The position numbers and the translations under genes were made by a program. The notes beneath the pieces were generated by a model. The model saw only the letters and a program-made list of their open reading frames with translations. It was not told the DNA's origin and did no database searches. 64,000 nt of DNA from Rathayibacter sp. VKM Ac-2856 (GTDB lineage: Bacteria; Actinomycetota; Actinomycetes; Actinomycetales; Microbacteriaceae), in contig NZ_JABMLF010000004.1 of the NCBI RefSeq assembly GCF_013205055.1, positions 419,840 to 483,839 on the forward strand, given 5' to 3'. Of this stretch, positions 8,760 through 17,211 are shown in pieces. Position 1 is the stretch's first letter; the number at the start of each line of letters is the position of its first letter.

Positions 8760-9512
8760 ATGCAGAACCAGACCTCCTCCGTCGTGGCGCGCGTCGAGGG
8801 CGTGCGCAAGCTCTACGGCAGCACGCCGCCCGTCGTCGCCCTCGACGACGTCACCCTCTCGATCGAGCGCGGCGAGTTCACCGCGGTGATGGGCCCCAGC
8901 GGCTCCGGCAAGTCGACGCTGATGCACGTCCTGGCCGGGCTCGACACCGCGTCGGCCGGTCGCGTCTTCCTCGGCGACGTCGAGATCACCGCGATGGGCG
9001 ACGCCGAGCTCACCGTCCTCCGCCGGCGCAGCGTCGGCTTCGTCTTCCAGGCCTTCAACCTCGTGCCCACGCTCGATGTGCGCGGCAACATCCGCCTCCC
9101 GTTCGAGCTCGACGGCCGCCGCGTGACAGCCGAGGAGGAGGAGTGGATCGCCCGCCTGATCGAGTCGCTCGGCCTCCGCGAGCGCCTCACCCACCGCCCG
9201 CACGAGCTCTCCGGCGGCCAGCAGCAGCGCGTCGCCATCGCCCGCGCCCTGGCCACCCGCCCGCAGCTGATCTTCGCCGACGAGCCGACCGGCAACCTCG
9301 ACTCGCGCACCGGCCGCGAGGTGCTCAGCCTCCTCCGCGCCTCCACCCGCGAGTACGGCCAGTCGATCGCCATGGTCACCCACGACCCGATCGCCGCGGC
9401 CTTCGCCGACCGCATCGTCTTCCTCCGCGACGGGGCCGTCGTCGACGACCGCCGCGGGATGAGCGCCGAGGAGATCTCGCGCGCGATGCTCTCGATGGAG
9501 GGAGCGTCGTGA
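8760..9512 (+). CDS. ABC transporter ATP-binding protein (MacB/LolD type)
   Basis: A 250-residue ATPase subunit. Walker A is G-P-S-G-S-G-K-S (45-52), the Q-loop Gln follows G-F-V-F, the signature is L-S-G-G-Q (150-154), Walker B is L-I-F-A-D-E (170-175) with the D-loop G-N-L-D, and the switch His is in V-T-H. The sequence matches the LolD/MacB/FtsE-like group that pairs with FtsX-type permeases. The downstream permease overlaps by the GTGA tetranucleotide, so the two are one translational unit. Such pairs export peptides, lipids or antibiotics, or sense envelope stress; the substrate is not evident. Confidence 0.92.
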   Translation: MQNQTSSVVARVEGVRKLYGSTPPVVALDDVTLSIERGEFTAVMGPSGSGKSTLMHVLAGLDTASAGRVFLGDVEITAMGDAELTVLRRRSVGFVFQAFNLVPTLDVRGNIRLPFELDGRRVTAEEEEWIARLIESLGLRERLTHRPHELSGGQQQRVAIARALATRPQLIFADEPTGNLDSRTGREVLSLLRASTREYGQSIAMVTHDPIAAAFADRIVFLRDGAVVDDRRGMSAEEISRAMLSMEGAS

Positions 9513-10921
9513 GCGCCCGCACCGGTCTGCGCGCCGCCTCGGGGCAGGGCGGCGGGGCGATCATCACGGTCGCCGCGCTCTCGGCCGCGTTCGGCGGGGT
9601 GCTGGTGATGGTGATCGCCGATCTGGTCGCGGCCTTCGACGCCGCCGGCCTGACCGGCATCGCGCAGGCGGCGACCACCCTCGGCGTGGTCGGCGGAGTC
9701 TTCTTCGGCATCGCGGTGTTCGTCGGCGCGATCGTCACCTCCAACGCGGTCTCGACGGTGATCGCCGGCCGCACCCGCGAGATCGCGCTGCTGCGCCTGC
9801 TGGGCGCCTCCGGCCGCTCGCTCCGCGCCGAGGTGGTGCGGACCGGCCTCGTGCAGGGGCTGATCGGCGCGGTCCTCGGCCTCGTCGCCGCGGTCGTGCT
9901 GGTGGCCGTGGGCGCCGAGATCGCCTTCAGCACCGGGACCTTCACGCGGATCGCCGTGCCGCTCGCCTCGCCCGGGCTGCTGCTGCCGGCGCTCGCCGTG
10001 ATCGCGTCGACCGTGATCGCCTCGTGGGCCGGATCGCGGCGTGTGCTCTCGGTCGCCCCGTCGCAGGCCGCCGGCTCGGCCGCCGAGCCCCGCTACGACG
10101 AGCTCCGCGGCCGCACGGGGCGGAACGTCCTCGCGATCGTGCTCCTGGTGGTCGGTCTCGCGCTCCTCGGCCTCGGGGTCGTCGTCGGCCTCGTGAGCCC
10201 CTTCGGCGTCCTGATCGGCCTGGCCGGCGCGATGCTCTCCTTCACCGGCGTCGTCCTCGGCGCGCCCGTGCTGCTCCCGCCTCTGATCTCGCTGGTCGGG
10301 CGGGCGTTCGGCGGCGGCCCGGTCGCCCGCCTCGCGTCGGCGAACGCCACGCGCAACCCCGCGAGGAGCGCGCGGGCCGTCGTCGGGCTCGTGATCGGAG
10401 TGACGCTCGTCACGATGTTCGCGGTCGCCGCGGCGACGTTCGCGTCGATCATGCGCGCCTCGTCCCAGATGAGCCCGGAGGTCTTCGCGGCGCTCGACCA
10501 GTTCGTCTCGGTCAGCACGGCGATCATGAGCGTCCTGCTCGGCTTCTCGGTGCTGCTCGCGGCCGTCGGCATGGTCAACACGCTCTCGCTCAGCGTGCTG
10601 CAGCGTAGGCGCGAGCTGGGCCTGCTCCGCGCGCTCGGCTTCACGGGCTCGCAGGTGCGCTGGATGGTCGTCGTCGAGGCGGCGCAGATGGTGATCGCCG
10701 CGGCGGTCCTGGGCCTCGTGCTCGGCGCCTTCTACGGCTGGAGCGGCGCCGTCGCGATCTTCGGCTCGCTGCCCGGCATCGGGCTGGTGCCGCCGACGAT
10801 CCCGGTCGGGATCCTGGTCGCCGTCCTCGCGGTGAGCATCGTGCTCACCGCCGTCTCCGCGGTGCTGCCCGCCCGCCGGGCGACGCGCGTGTCGCCGGTG
10901 GAGGCGCTCGCCGTGGCCTGA
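9509..10921 (+). CDS. FtsX-like ABC permease
   Basis: A 470-residue membrane protein with two FtsX-type domains. Each has a conserved cytoplasmic coupling segment: R-T-R-E-I-A-L-L-R-L-L-G-A in the first and Q-R-R-R-E-L-G-L-L-R-A-L-G-F in the second. The end, A-x-x-P-A-R-R-A-T-R-V-S-P-V-E-A-L, is the usual FtsX C-terminus. Helices lie near 18-42, 56-78, 108-130, 150-168, 205-250, 300-320, 345-370, 395-420 and 430-455. The GTG at 9509 overlaps the ATPase stop. The large extracellular domain of MacB is missing, which suggests the short exporter or lipoprotein-release subtype. Confidence 0.88.
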   Translation: MSARTGLRAASGQGGGAIITVAALSAAFGGVLVMVIADLVAAFDAAGLTGIAQAATTLGVVGGVFFGIAVFVGAIVTSNAVSTVIAGRTREIALLRLLGASGRSLRAEVVRTGLVQGLIGAVLGLVAAVVLVAVGAEIAFSTGTFTRIAVPLASPGLLLPALAVIASTVIASWAGSRRVLSVAPSQAAGSAAEPRYDELRGRTGRNVLAIVLLVVGLALLGLGVVVGLVSPFGVLIGLAGAMLSFTGVVLGAPVLLPPLISLVGRAFGGGPVARLASANATRNPARSARAVVGLVIGVTLVTMFAVAAATFASIMRASSQMSPEVFAALDQFVSVSTAIMSVLLGFSVLLAAVGMVNTLSLSVLQRRRELGLLRALGFTGSQVRWMVVVEAAQMVIAAAVLGLVLGAFYGWSGAVAIFGSLPGIGLVPPTIPVGILVAVLAVSIVLTAVSAVLPARRATRVSPVEALAVA

Positions 10922-10938
10922 GCGCCGGGCCCGGACCC

Positions 10939-11556
10939 TCAGACCACCGAGAAGCCCTCCGCGAGCCGCTCCCGCCCGCTCAGCGCGAGCAGCAGCTCCT
11001 CGCCCCGTCCCGCCCGAGCGGCGAGGGCTCCCGCCATCGCGGAGCAGGCCTCGACCGCCTCGGGCGGGATCGTCTGCGCGAGGCCGGTCGCCCGCGACAG
11101 GTCGAGGGTGTGCACGACCAGCTCGAGCACGCGCGTCCGCAGGTACTCGTCGAGCGCCAGGGCGTGCTCGCCGATCGCGACGAGGCGCCCCGGCGGCTGC
11201 TGCGCGAGCAGCTCGAGCGTCCGCCCGAGCGACGCGGCGATCGCCTCGGCCGGCCGCTCGCCGAGCAGAGCGCCGGTCTCGACGCCCCGCCGCGCGACGG
11301 CCGCGGGATCGGCCCGCCCGCCCGCGAGCGCCGCGTAGTAGCCGAGTGCGTCCGGGACCGTCGCCGCAGGCGGCTCGTCGGCCAGCAGGTACGTCTCGAC
11401 CGTCGTGATCGCCCGGGAGGCGTGCCCGGTCAGCCCGCGGACGTCCCAGACGCCCAGCCCCGGGAGCACCCACTGCTCGTCGCCGATCCGCTCGACGAGG
11501 CGGAGCAGGGCGCCGGCCGAGGCGGCGAACATCGCGAGGCTGTCCATGGACCTCAT
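10939..11556 (-). CDS. Maleylpyruvate isomerase N-terminal/DinB-like family protein
   Basis: A 205-residue all-helical protein resembling the mycothiol-dependent maleylpyruvate isomerase family (TIGR03083). The G-V-W-D-V-R-G-L-T-G-H motif near residue 30 provides the first metal-ligand His, and L-V-V-H-T-L-D-L near residue 160 provides another. Members use a divalent metal and mycothiol or act as DinB-like thiol transferases. Two starts are possible, 11556 and 11547, three residues apart; the longer is given. It is convergent with the FtsX permease (17-bp gap) and divergent from the acetyltransferase. Confidence 0.7.
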   Translation of the reverse strand: MRSMDSLAMFAASAGALLRLVERIGDEQWVLPGLGVWDVRGLTGHASRAITTVETYLLADEPPAATVPDALGYYAALAGGRADPAAVARRGVETGALLGERPAEAIAASLGRTLELLAQQPPGRLVAIGEHALALDEYLRTRVLELVVHTLDLSRATGLAQTIPPEAVEACSAMAGALAARAGRGEELLLALSGRERLAEGFSVV

Positions 11557-11611
11557 GCTGGCACGGGTCCTGGACTCGCCGGCGGGCCGCGGCGACCAGC
11601 AGACTGGCCGG

Positions 11612-12235
11612 ATGAGCAGCCCTGCCTCCCCCGACCGTCCGGGCCGCGCCGTCCGCCCGGCCCGCACCGCCCTCGTCGGCGCTCGCGTGCTCCTCGAGCC
11701 GCTGACCGAGGAGCACCTGGAGCCGCTCCGAGCGGCGATCGGGCGTTCGGAGGTGTTCGCGGCCGGGTACGGCGGCGGTCCCTCGGGCCTGCCCGACGGT
11801 GCCGAGGCGTTCCGCGCCTTCGCCCGCGCCTACTACCCGTGGGAGACCGGCAACCCGTACGCCGTGCTCGTCGACGGCCGCGTCGTCGGCACCTCCTCGC
11901 TGACCGACTTCGACGAGCGGCGCGAGTCGGCGCACCTCGGCTGGACCGCCTACGCCCCCGAGGTCTGGGGCACCGCCGTGAACCCCGAGACCAAGCTGCT
12001 GCTGCTCGATCTCGCCTTCCGCAGCGGCTTCTCGCGGGTGAAGCTGCAGGCGGACGCGGCGAACGAGCGCTCGCGGGCCGCGATCCTCCGCCTCGGCGCG
12101 GTCTTCGAGGGCGTGCTGCGGCACGACCAGCGGCGGGCGGACGGCTCCTGGCGCGACACGGCGGTGCACTCGATCCTGGTCGAGGAGTGGCCGGCGGTCC
12201 GCGAGGGGCTCGAGCGGCGGATCGCGGCGGCCTAG
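11612..12235 (+). CDS. GNAT family N-acetyltransferase (RimJ/RimL type)
   Basis: A 207-residue protein. After a Pro/Arg-rich lead it has L-E-P-L-T-E-E-H-L-E-P-L, V-G-T-S-S-L-T-D-F, and L-G-W-T-A-Y-A-P-E-V-W-G-T, followed by K-L-Q-A-D-A-A-N-E-R-S-R-A-A-I-L-R-L-G-A-V-F-E-G. This is the pattern of RimL-like enzymes that acetylate protein N-termini or small amines. The usual Q/R-x-x-G-x-G/A acetyl-CoA loop is weak: the matching stretch reads G-T-A-V-N-P-E-T-K. ATG at 11612 follows the divergent gene by 55 bp. Confidence 0.8.
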   Translation: MSSPASPDRPGRAVRPARTALVGARVLLEPLTEEHLEPLRAAIGRSEVFAAGYGGGPSGLPDGAEAFRAFARAYYPWETGNPYAVLVDGRVVGTSSLTDFDERRESAHLGWTAYAPEVWGTAVNPETKLLLLDLAFRSGFSRVKLQADAANERSRAAILRLGAVFEGVLRHDQRRADGSWRDTAVHSILVEEWPAVREGLERRIAAA

Positions 12236-12297
12236 CAATCGGGCCCGCTCGGCGCAACGGGATGCCCCGTGCGGGGGACGCGCGGTAGAAACGGAGC

Positions 12298-12660
12298 ATG
12301 GATCGTCTCCACTACGCGGGCAGCTCGGTGCTCACCGGCAGCCGCATCGCGCACTCGCTCGTGGGCTGCGCCGAGGCGCTCGCGCTGCGGAAGGGCGCGA
12401 TGACCGTCGACATCCCGATCCGGCGACCGACCGGCGGCATCGGACGCGCCACCCTGCTGATCGGGCCGGCCAGTCAGCTCTTCTCCGAGGTCGAGGACGA
12501 CGCCGGCGAGGAGCTCGTCGACGCCGCGCTGGTCGAGATGCTGACCGTCGAGATCGCCCGACTGGGCGTCTCGCAGCCGGTCGCGGAGACGGACGACGAC
12601 GACGCCCACCCGCTGCCCGACCTCGAGTACGAGGACTTCTCCCTCGACGATCGACGCTGA
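12298..12660 (+). CDS. Small conserved acidic protein of unknown function
   Basis: A 120-residue soluble protein. It ends in an Asp/Glu-rich tail (about 95-120) and has no signal peptide or helix-turn-helix. The S-S-V-L-T-G-S-R-I-A-H-S-L start and the D-I-P-I-R-R-P-T-G-G-I-G-R-A-T-L-L-I-G-P-A core suggest a small beta-rich fold, but I do not recognise the family. TAGAAA 6 nt before the ATG is a possible leaderless -10. It lies just upstream of two other small conserved proteins, with which it may share a role. Confidence 0.6.
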   Translation: MDRLHYAGSSVLTGSRIAHSLVGCAEALALRKGAMTVDIPIRRPTGGIGRATLLIGPASQLFSEVEDDAGEELVDAALVEMLTVEIARLGVSQPVAETDDDDAHPLPDLEYEDFSLDDRR

Positions 12661-12679
12661 GCGTCGGCCCTCCGCTCGA

Positions 12680-12685
12680 TAGAAT
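12680..12685 (+). promoter_or_regulatory. -10 element upstream of the DUF7882 gene
   Basis: TAGAAT stands 63 bp before the ATG at 12749. The same TCCGCT...TAGAAT context is seen upstream of purA. Confidence 0.4.
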
Positions 12686-12748
12686 CCACCCCTACCGTCC
12701 TGCCGAGCCCCCGCCGGCCGGAGTGCACTGCGAACGGAGACCGCCCCC

Positions 12749-13078
12749 ATGGGCCGCTTGATCTACGACTCGACCCTCGAAGCCGACTTCGACGATCGGC
12801 TGCTCGCGCACCTGCAGATCGTCATCGGCTCGAAGCTCTCGCGCAACGAGTCCTTCTACCTGTCGTGGAAGGACTCCCAGTCGGTCGGCGACGGGCGCAC
12901 CTCGATCTGGCTGCACCCGGCGATCCCGCTGCGCTTCAAGTACCACGGCGGTCGCGCACCGGCGATCAACCCCGACTGGATCCGCCAGCTCCTCGCCGAC
13001 TCGCACAGCGCCCACGGCCTGCGCATCAGCGAGGAGCCGCACGGGAACGCCCGTCAGACCGAGGAGGGAATGCTGTGA
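12749..13078 (+). CDS. DUF7882 family protein
   Basis: A 109-residue protein typical of Microbacteriaceae, often mislabelled 'ATP-dependent DNA ligase' in databases. It begins M-G-R-L-I-Y-D-S-T, has R-L-L-A-H-L-Q-I-V-I-G-S-K-L-S-R-N-E-S-F, and then a conserved W-L-H-P-A-I-P-L-R-F-K-Y-H-G sequence. There are no ligase catalytic residues (no K-x-D-G). The function is unknown. The next gene overlaps by GTGA, so the two are cotranslated. Confidence 0.75.
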   Translation: MGRLIYDSTLEADFDDRLLAHLQIVIGSKLSRNESFYLSWKDSQSVGDGRTSIWLHPAIPLRFKYHGGRAPAINPDWIRQLLADSHSAHGLRISEEPHGNARQTEEGML

Positions 13079-13281
13079 AGCGCGTCGAGATCCTGTACGG
13101 CGGAACGCCCTACAGCCTGCACGACACCACGGCCGCGGACGTCCGCGCGAGCATCGAGCAGGCGCTCGACGGCTCCGCGTCCCCGTGGCTGACCGTCAAC
13201 CAGGGCGAGGGGCAGCCGCGCGAGACGTCGATCCTGATCACGCCGGGAGTGGCGTTCTCGGTCGCGGACGTCGCGCACTGA
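13075..13281 (+). CDS. Small protein of unknown function, coupled to the DUF7882 gene
   Basis: A 68-residue protein whose GTG overlaps the upstream stop by four bases. It looks like a short beta/alpha domain (V-K-R-V-E-I-L-Y-G-G-T-P-Y-S-L, then an amphipathic helix, then I-L-I-T-P-G-V-A-F-S-V). The translational coupling and the sequence character suggest the two proteins act together. I do not recognise a named family. Confidence 0.6.
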   Translation: MKRVEILYGGTPYSLHDTTAADVRASIEQALDGSASPWLTVNQGEGQPRETSILITPGVAFSVADVAH

Positions 13282-13287
13282 GCCTCC

Positions 13288-14139
13288 TCACCCCGTGAGC
13301 AGCGCCGGGAACTCGCCCGGGATCTCGCGGGCGAGGTAGCCCGCCGGGCCGAGCCGCCGCGTCAGCACGGTGTCCGCCTCCGTGTGCAGGAACGCGCCCC
13401 ACGCGGCGGCGCCCTGCGGGTCGAGGCCGCGCGCGCGGAGTCCGGCGGTCGCTCCGGCGAGGACGTCGCCGCTGCCCGCCGTGGCGAGACCCGGGTGCTC
13501 GCCCTCGATCCTGACCGCGACGCCGTCGGGGGCCGCGATCACGTTGAAGAGGCTGACGACCGCGTCGTAGCGCCGCGCGAGGGCGATCGCCGCGGCCTCG
13601 ACATCGTCGACCTCCGCGCCCAGCAGCCGCGCGGCCTCCTCGGTGTTGGGCGTCATCAGCAGCCGACCGGCCAGTGCGCGGGCGACCCGGCGCTGCCCGG
13701 GGAGCACGCCGAGCGGGAACGCGTCGAGGTGCACCGCGGGGACGCCGGCCAGCAGCGGGGCGATGGTGCGCAGGGTGGCGGCGGTCGCCTTCGGATCGTC
13801 CAGGCCCGGGCCGACCAGCGCGACGTCCGCCGAGCTCAGCTCGCCCTCGAGGTCCTCGAGTCCGCGGCCCGAGATCGAGCCGCCGCGCGTCTCGGCCAAG
13901 GGCACGACGCCGCACTCGGGCAGCGCCACGGCGGTCGCCGCGGCGACGGACTCGGCGACGCAGAGGGTGAGGCGCCCCGCACCGACGCGGAGGGCGGAGA
14001 CGCCCGCGAGGATCGCGGCCCCGGGGGTCTTGCGGGCCCCGCCGACGACGACCACGTCGCCGCGGGCGTGCTTGGAGCCCGCCGGGTCGGGCAGCGGCCA
14101 GCGCCGCTCGAGCAGGGGGCGGTCGACGACGGCGCTCAT
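13288..14139 (-). CDS. nnrD: ADP-dependent NAD(P)H-hydrate dehydratase
   Basis: A 283-residue ribokinase-fold enzyme that repairs NADHX/NADPHX. G-S-K-H-A-R-G-D-V near residue 21 and M-T-P-N-T-E-E-A-A-R-L near residue 162 are family signatures, and G-S-G-D-V-L-A-G at 222-229 carries the catalytic D225. It is the stand-alone dehydratase: no YjeF N-terminal epimerase domain is fused or adjacent. The start overlaps the stop of the phosphatase gene (ATGA), so the two form an operon with the phosphatase first. Confidence 0.88.
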   Translation of the reverse strand: MSAVVDRPLLERRWPLPDPAGSKHARGDVVVVGGARKTPGAAILAGVSALRVGAGRLTLCVAESVAAATAVALPECGVVPLAETRGGSISGRGLEDLEGELSSADVALVGPGLDDPKATAATLRTIAPLLAGVPAVHLDAFPLGVLPGQRRVARALAGRLLMTPNTEEAARLLGAEVDDVEAAAIALARRYDAVVSLFNVIAAPDGVAVRIEGEHPGLATAGSGDVLAGATAGLRARGLDPQGAAAWGAFLHTEADTVLTRRLGPAGYLAREIPGEFPALLTG

Positions 14140-14891
14140 GCGTCGCTCCTTCCGTGCGAGGGGTCCTCGCGATCGTCGTGGCGGGTGACGGGCGCGCTCG
14201 AGTCCTCGAGGTGCGCGGTCTCGTTGAAGCGCTCGAGCGTCCAGGCGTCGCCGTCGCGGAGGAGCCGGGTGACGGAGGCGTTCGCGACCGGGGTCGCCCC
14301 GCCGATGTCGAGCAGCTCGCGCTCGGACAGGCCCTCGCAGACGGCGCGGATGATCAGGACGACCGCGTCGTGGCAGAACAGCGCGACCGGCCCGGCCGGC
14401 GCGACGAGGTCGAGGTGGTCGAGGAAGGACCGCACGCGCTGGGCGAGATCGGTCCAGGACTCGCCACCCGGCGGCCGGTAGTAGAACTTGCCGAGCCAGT
14501 CGCGCCGGGCCGCCTCCTCGGGGAAGCGGGCGCGGAAGCCCGCCGTCGTCAGCCGGTCGGCGATGCCCAGGTCGCGGTCGCGGAGGCGCTCGTCGAGGCG
14601 GGGCGAGAGGTCAAGGCCCGCCTCCTCGAAGGCGAGCCGCGCGGTCGAGGAGGCGCGGACGTACGGCGAGGACCAGGCGGCGACGGGGGCGTTGCCGTCG
14701 GCGAGCCAGCGCCCGAGCGCACGGGCCTGCTCCTGCCCCGCCGCCGACAGCTCGACGTCGGGGTCGCGCCGGTCGACGGCGATGTCGTGGGCGCCCTCCG
14801 CCTCGGCGGCGCTGGCCGCGATGTTGGCGACGCTCTCCCCGTGGCGCACGAGGAGGAGCTCGGTCGGTCCGGTGCTGGTGCGTGAGCTCAT
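14136..14891 (-). CDS. Histidine phosphatase family protein
   Basis: A 251-residue branch-1 histidine phosphatase (phosphoglycerate mutase-like). L-V-R-H-G-E-S at 14-20 has the phosphorylated H17 and R16; S-P-Y-V-R-A-S-S-T-A follows near 75, and F-C-H-D at 172-175 supplies the second catalytic H174. The G-G-E-S-W-T-D-L substrate-pocket motif is typical of broad-specificity phosphatases. It has an acidic/basic C-terminal tail that overlaps nnrD. No signal peptide. Substrate unknown. Confidence 0.88.
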   Translation of the reverse strand: MSSRTSTGPTELLLVRHGESVANIAASAAEAEGAHDIAVDRRDPDVELSAAGQEQARALGRWLADGNAPVAAWSSPYVRASSTARLAFEEAGLDLSPRLDERLRDRDLGIADRLTTAGFRARFPEEAARRDWLGKFYYRPPGGESWTDLAQRVRSFLDHLDLVAPAGPVALFCHDAVVLIIRAVCEGLSERELLDIGGATPVANASVTRLLRDGDAWTLERFNETAHLEDSSAPVTRHDDREDPSHGRSDA

Positions 14892-14980
14892 CCCTCCATG
14901 CTCCGCTCCGGTGCCGCCGCCGCCGAGGGGCTTCCGCCGGGCGAGGAGCAGTTGCTACGGCCGGGCGGGCGCGCAGCGGC

Positions 14981-14993
14981 TAGGGTCGGTCGC
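14981..14993 (+). promoter_or_regulatory. -10 element of a leaderless promoter
   Basis: TAGGGT at 14981-14986, with 7 nt to the GTG at 14994. Confidence 0.5.
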
Positions 14994-15461
14994 GTGAAGC
15001 TGACGCGGACCCGACCGGCCCTGACGATCGCCGCGGCCCTGGCGGTGCTCGCGCTCGCGGGGTGCACCGCGCCGGCGCCCGACGTGACGGTCTCGAACGA
15101 CGCGGCGCCGCGCGAGGAGTCGCGCGACCGCGTCCTCGCCCTGGTCTCCTCCCTCACCGGTCCGCAGGACGACGCCTTCGGCTACGCGCGCCTCGCGAGC
15201 GAGCAGGCCGTCGAGGGCGTGGACCTGATCGGGATCGAGTCCTACGACGCCATGACCGAGGGCGGTGAGTTCGGGGCGCTGTCGTTCCGCGCGCCGGTGG
15301 ACGCCGCCTCGTTCCCCGACGTCGCCGATCTGCCCGACGCCTACTGCTTCCGGGCCCCGTTCGCCTCGGCCGGGGCCGTGGTCGACGACGCCGACGGCGG
15401 GGGAGTCGCCGTGATCGAGTGCCCGGCGGACGCCGAGACGATCACCCCGCCGGCCGCCTGA
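14994..15461 (+). CDS. Lipoprotein of unknown function
   Basis: 155 residues with a lipoprotein signal: K-x-x-R-T-R, a hydrophobic core, and lipobox L-A-G-C with the modified cysteine at 24. The mature part is acidic and soluble, with no recognised domain; C-F-R-A-P and V-I-E-C-P could form a disulfide. GTG at 14994 is chosen because it sits 7 nt after a -10-like TAGGGT and starts directly at the basic n-region. It is divergent from the histidine phosphatase. Confidence 0.75.
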   Translation: MKLTRTRPALTIAAALAVLALAGCTAPAPDVTVSNDAAPREESRDRVLALVSSLTGPQDDAFGYARLASEQAVEGVDLIGIESYDAMTEGGEFGALSFRAPVDAASFPDVADLPDAYCFRAPFASAGAVVDDADGGGVAVIECPADAETITPPAA

Positions 15462-15528
15462 GCAGACGCCTCCGCCTGAGCCGGCGCCTCCGCGGCGGGT
15501 CCTCACCGCGCTCGCGGACCGGGCCTTG

Positions 15529-16203
15529 TCAGGGGGCGTCCACCGCCGCGACGACCGCGGCGAGCGTCTCGGGGTCGCTGAGGATGCGGAAGTGGCCGCC
15601 CGTCTCGATCCGCACGTTCACGGCGCCCTCGAGCATGCTGCCCTCGGGGATGTGCGGGTCGAACAGGCCGAAGACCGAGGTGATCCGCGCGTTCGCGCCC
15701 GCCCGGCTGGACAGCAGCAGGGTCGTCGCGTCGCGCGGCGAGAAGGAGCGGAGGCTCTTCAGCAGCAGGTACGGGGCGTAGCGGGAGCCGCCGAAGGGCG
15801 TCGCGACGGCGACCATGCGGTCGACGCGGCCGTCGGGGTCGAGCTCGGTCATCACGTACTTGCCGATCAGCCCGCCCTTGCTGTGCGCGACGATCACGAC
15901 GTCGCGCAGATCGTGCTCGGCGAGGTAGGCGGCGACGTCCTCCGCAGTGCGGGCGACCGGGCGGCCGTTCCAGCCGAGGCTGGTGAGCACGTGCATCGGG
16001 TGGCCGCGGCGGTGCAGCGGATCGATGATCGGGCGGAGGAAGGCCCAGGTCTCCCAGATGCCCGGCAGCACGACGATCGGACGCTGGTCGCCGTCGAGGT
16101 AGTCCTCGGGGGCGCGGCGCGAGACGAAGGCGCGGACCTGCCAGGCGACGGCGTAGGCGTAGTCGCGGATCCACCAGACGGCGTCGCGGACGAGGTGGCT
16201 CAT
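15529..16203 (-). CDS. Alpha/beta hydrolase (lipase/PGAP1-like)
   Basis: 224 residues. I-V-V-L-P-G-I-W-E-T near 43-52 is the oxyanion-hole strand, and V-A-H-S-K-G-G (106-112) is the nucleophile elbow with S108, in the H-S-K-G-G form common in GPI-deacylase/triacylglycerol-lipase-like proteins. The distal D (F-D-P-H) and H (G-G-H-F) complete a plausible triad. The amphipathic W-rich N-terminus may associate with membrane. Its ATG overlaps the stop of the upstream hydrolase, so the two hydrolases are one operon. Confidence 0.75.
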   Translation of the reverse strand: MSHLVRDAVWWIRDYAYAVAWQVRAFVSRRAPEDYLDGDQRPIVVLPGIWETWAFLRPIIDPLHRRGHPMHVLTSLGWNGRPVARTAEDVAAYLAEHDLRDVVIVAHSKGGLIGKYVMTELDPDGRVDRMVAVATPFGGSRYAPYLLLKSLRSFSPRDATTLLLSSRAGANARITSVFGLFDPHIPEGSMLEGAVNVRIETGGHFRILSDPETLAAVVAAVDAP

Positions 16204-16997
16204 GCGGGGACGGCGGCGACGGGCGGGGCCGGGCGCGGTCGAGGGGCCGTCGCGAAGGCGGCCAGGGCCCGTGCGAGCTCCTCCGGCTGCGTGCGCGGGA
16301 CCACGTGCCGGGAGCCGGCGAACTCGAGGAGGCGCCCGTCCACGGCGTGCGCCAGGAGCCGCTCGCACCAGTCGCGGGTGGCGATCGGGTCGTCCTCGCC
16401 GCGGACGACGAGCACGGGGACGGTCACCGCGGCGAGCCGCCGCTGGATCGGGTAGTGCAGCATCTCGGGCAGCTGACGGAGGTACCAGGCGAGGCCGCCG
16501 CGGACGTAGTCGACGAAGAGCAGCGCGTCGACGCCGACGGGCTCGCCGAGGCAGTCGCGGGCGAGCGCGAGTCCCTGCCGCACGGCGCCGGGGCGCTGCG
16601 GGTCGACGACCGGGCCGATGAGGACGGCGCCCTCGACCAGCTCGGGGGCGCGCGCGGCGAGCTCGACGACGACCTGGCTGCCCATCGAGTGGCCGACGAC
16701 GACCGCGCGGGTGACGCCGCGCTGCGCCAGCACCCGCTCGACCAGGCGCGCGTGGTCGGCGATGCCGACGCGGCGGCGGGGCGAGCGGTTGGCGCCGAAG
16801 CCGGCGAGGTCGACGGCGACCACCCGGCCGTGCGCGCGGAGGGCGACGGCGAGCGTCGAGAAGGTGTGGTGCGACATCCCGATGCCGTGGATGAGGACGA
16901 AGGTGCGCTCGGCGTCGCCGGCGCCGGTCGCGACGGTGCGCAGCTCGATCCCGTCGATCTCGTGGCGCAAGGCGGACGAGCGGCGGGTGCGGGGCAT
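16200..16997 (-). CDS. Alpha/beta fold hydrolase
   Basis: 265 residues with a standard alpha/beta-hydrolase layout: L-I-H-G-I-G (35-40), V-D-L-A-G-F-G near 62, nucleophile elbow V-G-H-S-M-G-S (101-107) with S104, acid in V-R-G-E-D-D-P-I, and His in G-S-R-H-V-V-P. It is closest in pattern to esterase/haloperoxidase-type enzymes. A Pro/Ala-rich tail runs into the next gene through an ATGA overlap. Substrate unknown. Confidence 0.8.
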   Translation of the reverse strand: MPRTRRSSALRHEIDGIELRTVATGAGDAERTFVLIHGIGMSHHTFSTLAVALRAHGRVVAVDLAGFGANRSPRRRVGIADHARLVERVLAQRGVTRAVVVGHSMGSQVVVELAARAPELVEGAVLIGPVVDPQRPGAVRQGLALARDCLGEPVGVDALLFVDYVRGGLAWYLRQLPEMLHYPIQRRLAAVTVPVLVVRGEDDPIATRDWCERLLAHAVDGRLLEFAGSRHVVPRTQPEELARALAAFATAPRPRPAPPVAAVPA

Positions 16998-17073
16998 GCC
17001 CTCCAGGCTAGGCAGGTGCTCGGCTCGCCGCGCGGGGATGCGCGGCGGCGGTCGGGTGGGCTAGGAGCGGGGC

Positions 17074-17133
17074 CGGGCGGGGGAGTGGCGCGGGCGGGAG
17101 TGGCGTCGGGCGGGAGTGGCGCCGGGTGGGGAG
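17074..17133 (+). repeat. 16-bp G-rich tandem repeat, about 4 units
   Basis: CGGGCGGGAGTGGCG(C/T) is repeated from 17074 to about 17133 between the divergent hydrolase and epimerase genes; the first unit carries one extra G and the last is degraded. Confidence 0.6.
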
Positions 17134-17134
17134 T

Positions 17135-17173
17135 GTCAAGCGGCTGCCGGGGCGCAGGAGCGCTGCCTAGCCT
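17135..17173 (+). promoter_or_regulatory. Shared promoter/operator motif, copy 1
   Basis: GTCAAGC at 17135 is followed 14 nt later by AGGAGCGCTGCCTAGC (17156-17171). The same two blocks with identical spacing occur at 21855-21891 before a stress-linked lipoprotein gene. TAGCCT at 17168 could be the -10, and AGCGCT is a perfect palindrome. Confidence 0.5.
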
Positions 17174-17211
17174 CGGAGCAGGGCGGCGGGTGCCGCTCGC
17201 GGAGGGACATC

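Noticed and set aside
8813..12238. A 1141-residue reverse-strand open frame across the ABC transporter region
   Set aside because: It covers four genes with clear family motifs on other frames, and its translation is low-complexity Arg/Asp/Ala/Gly. No start signal.
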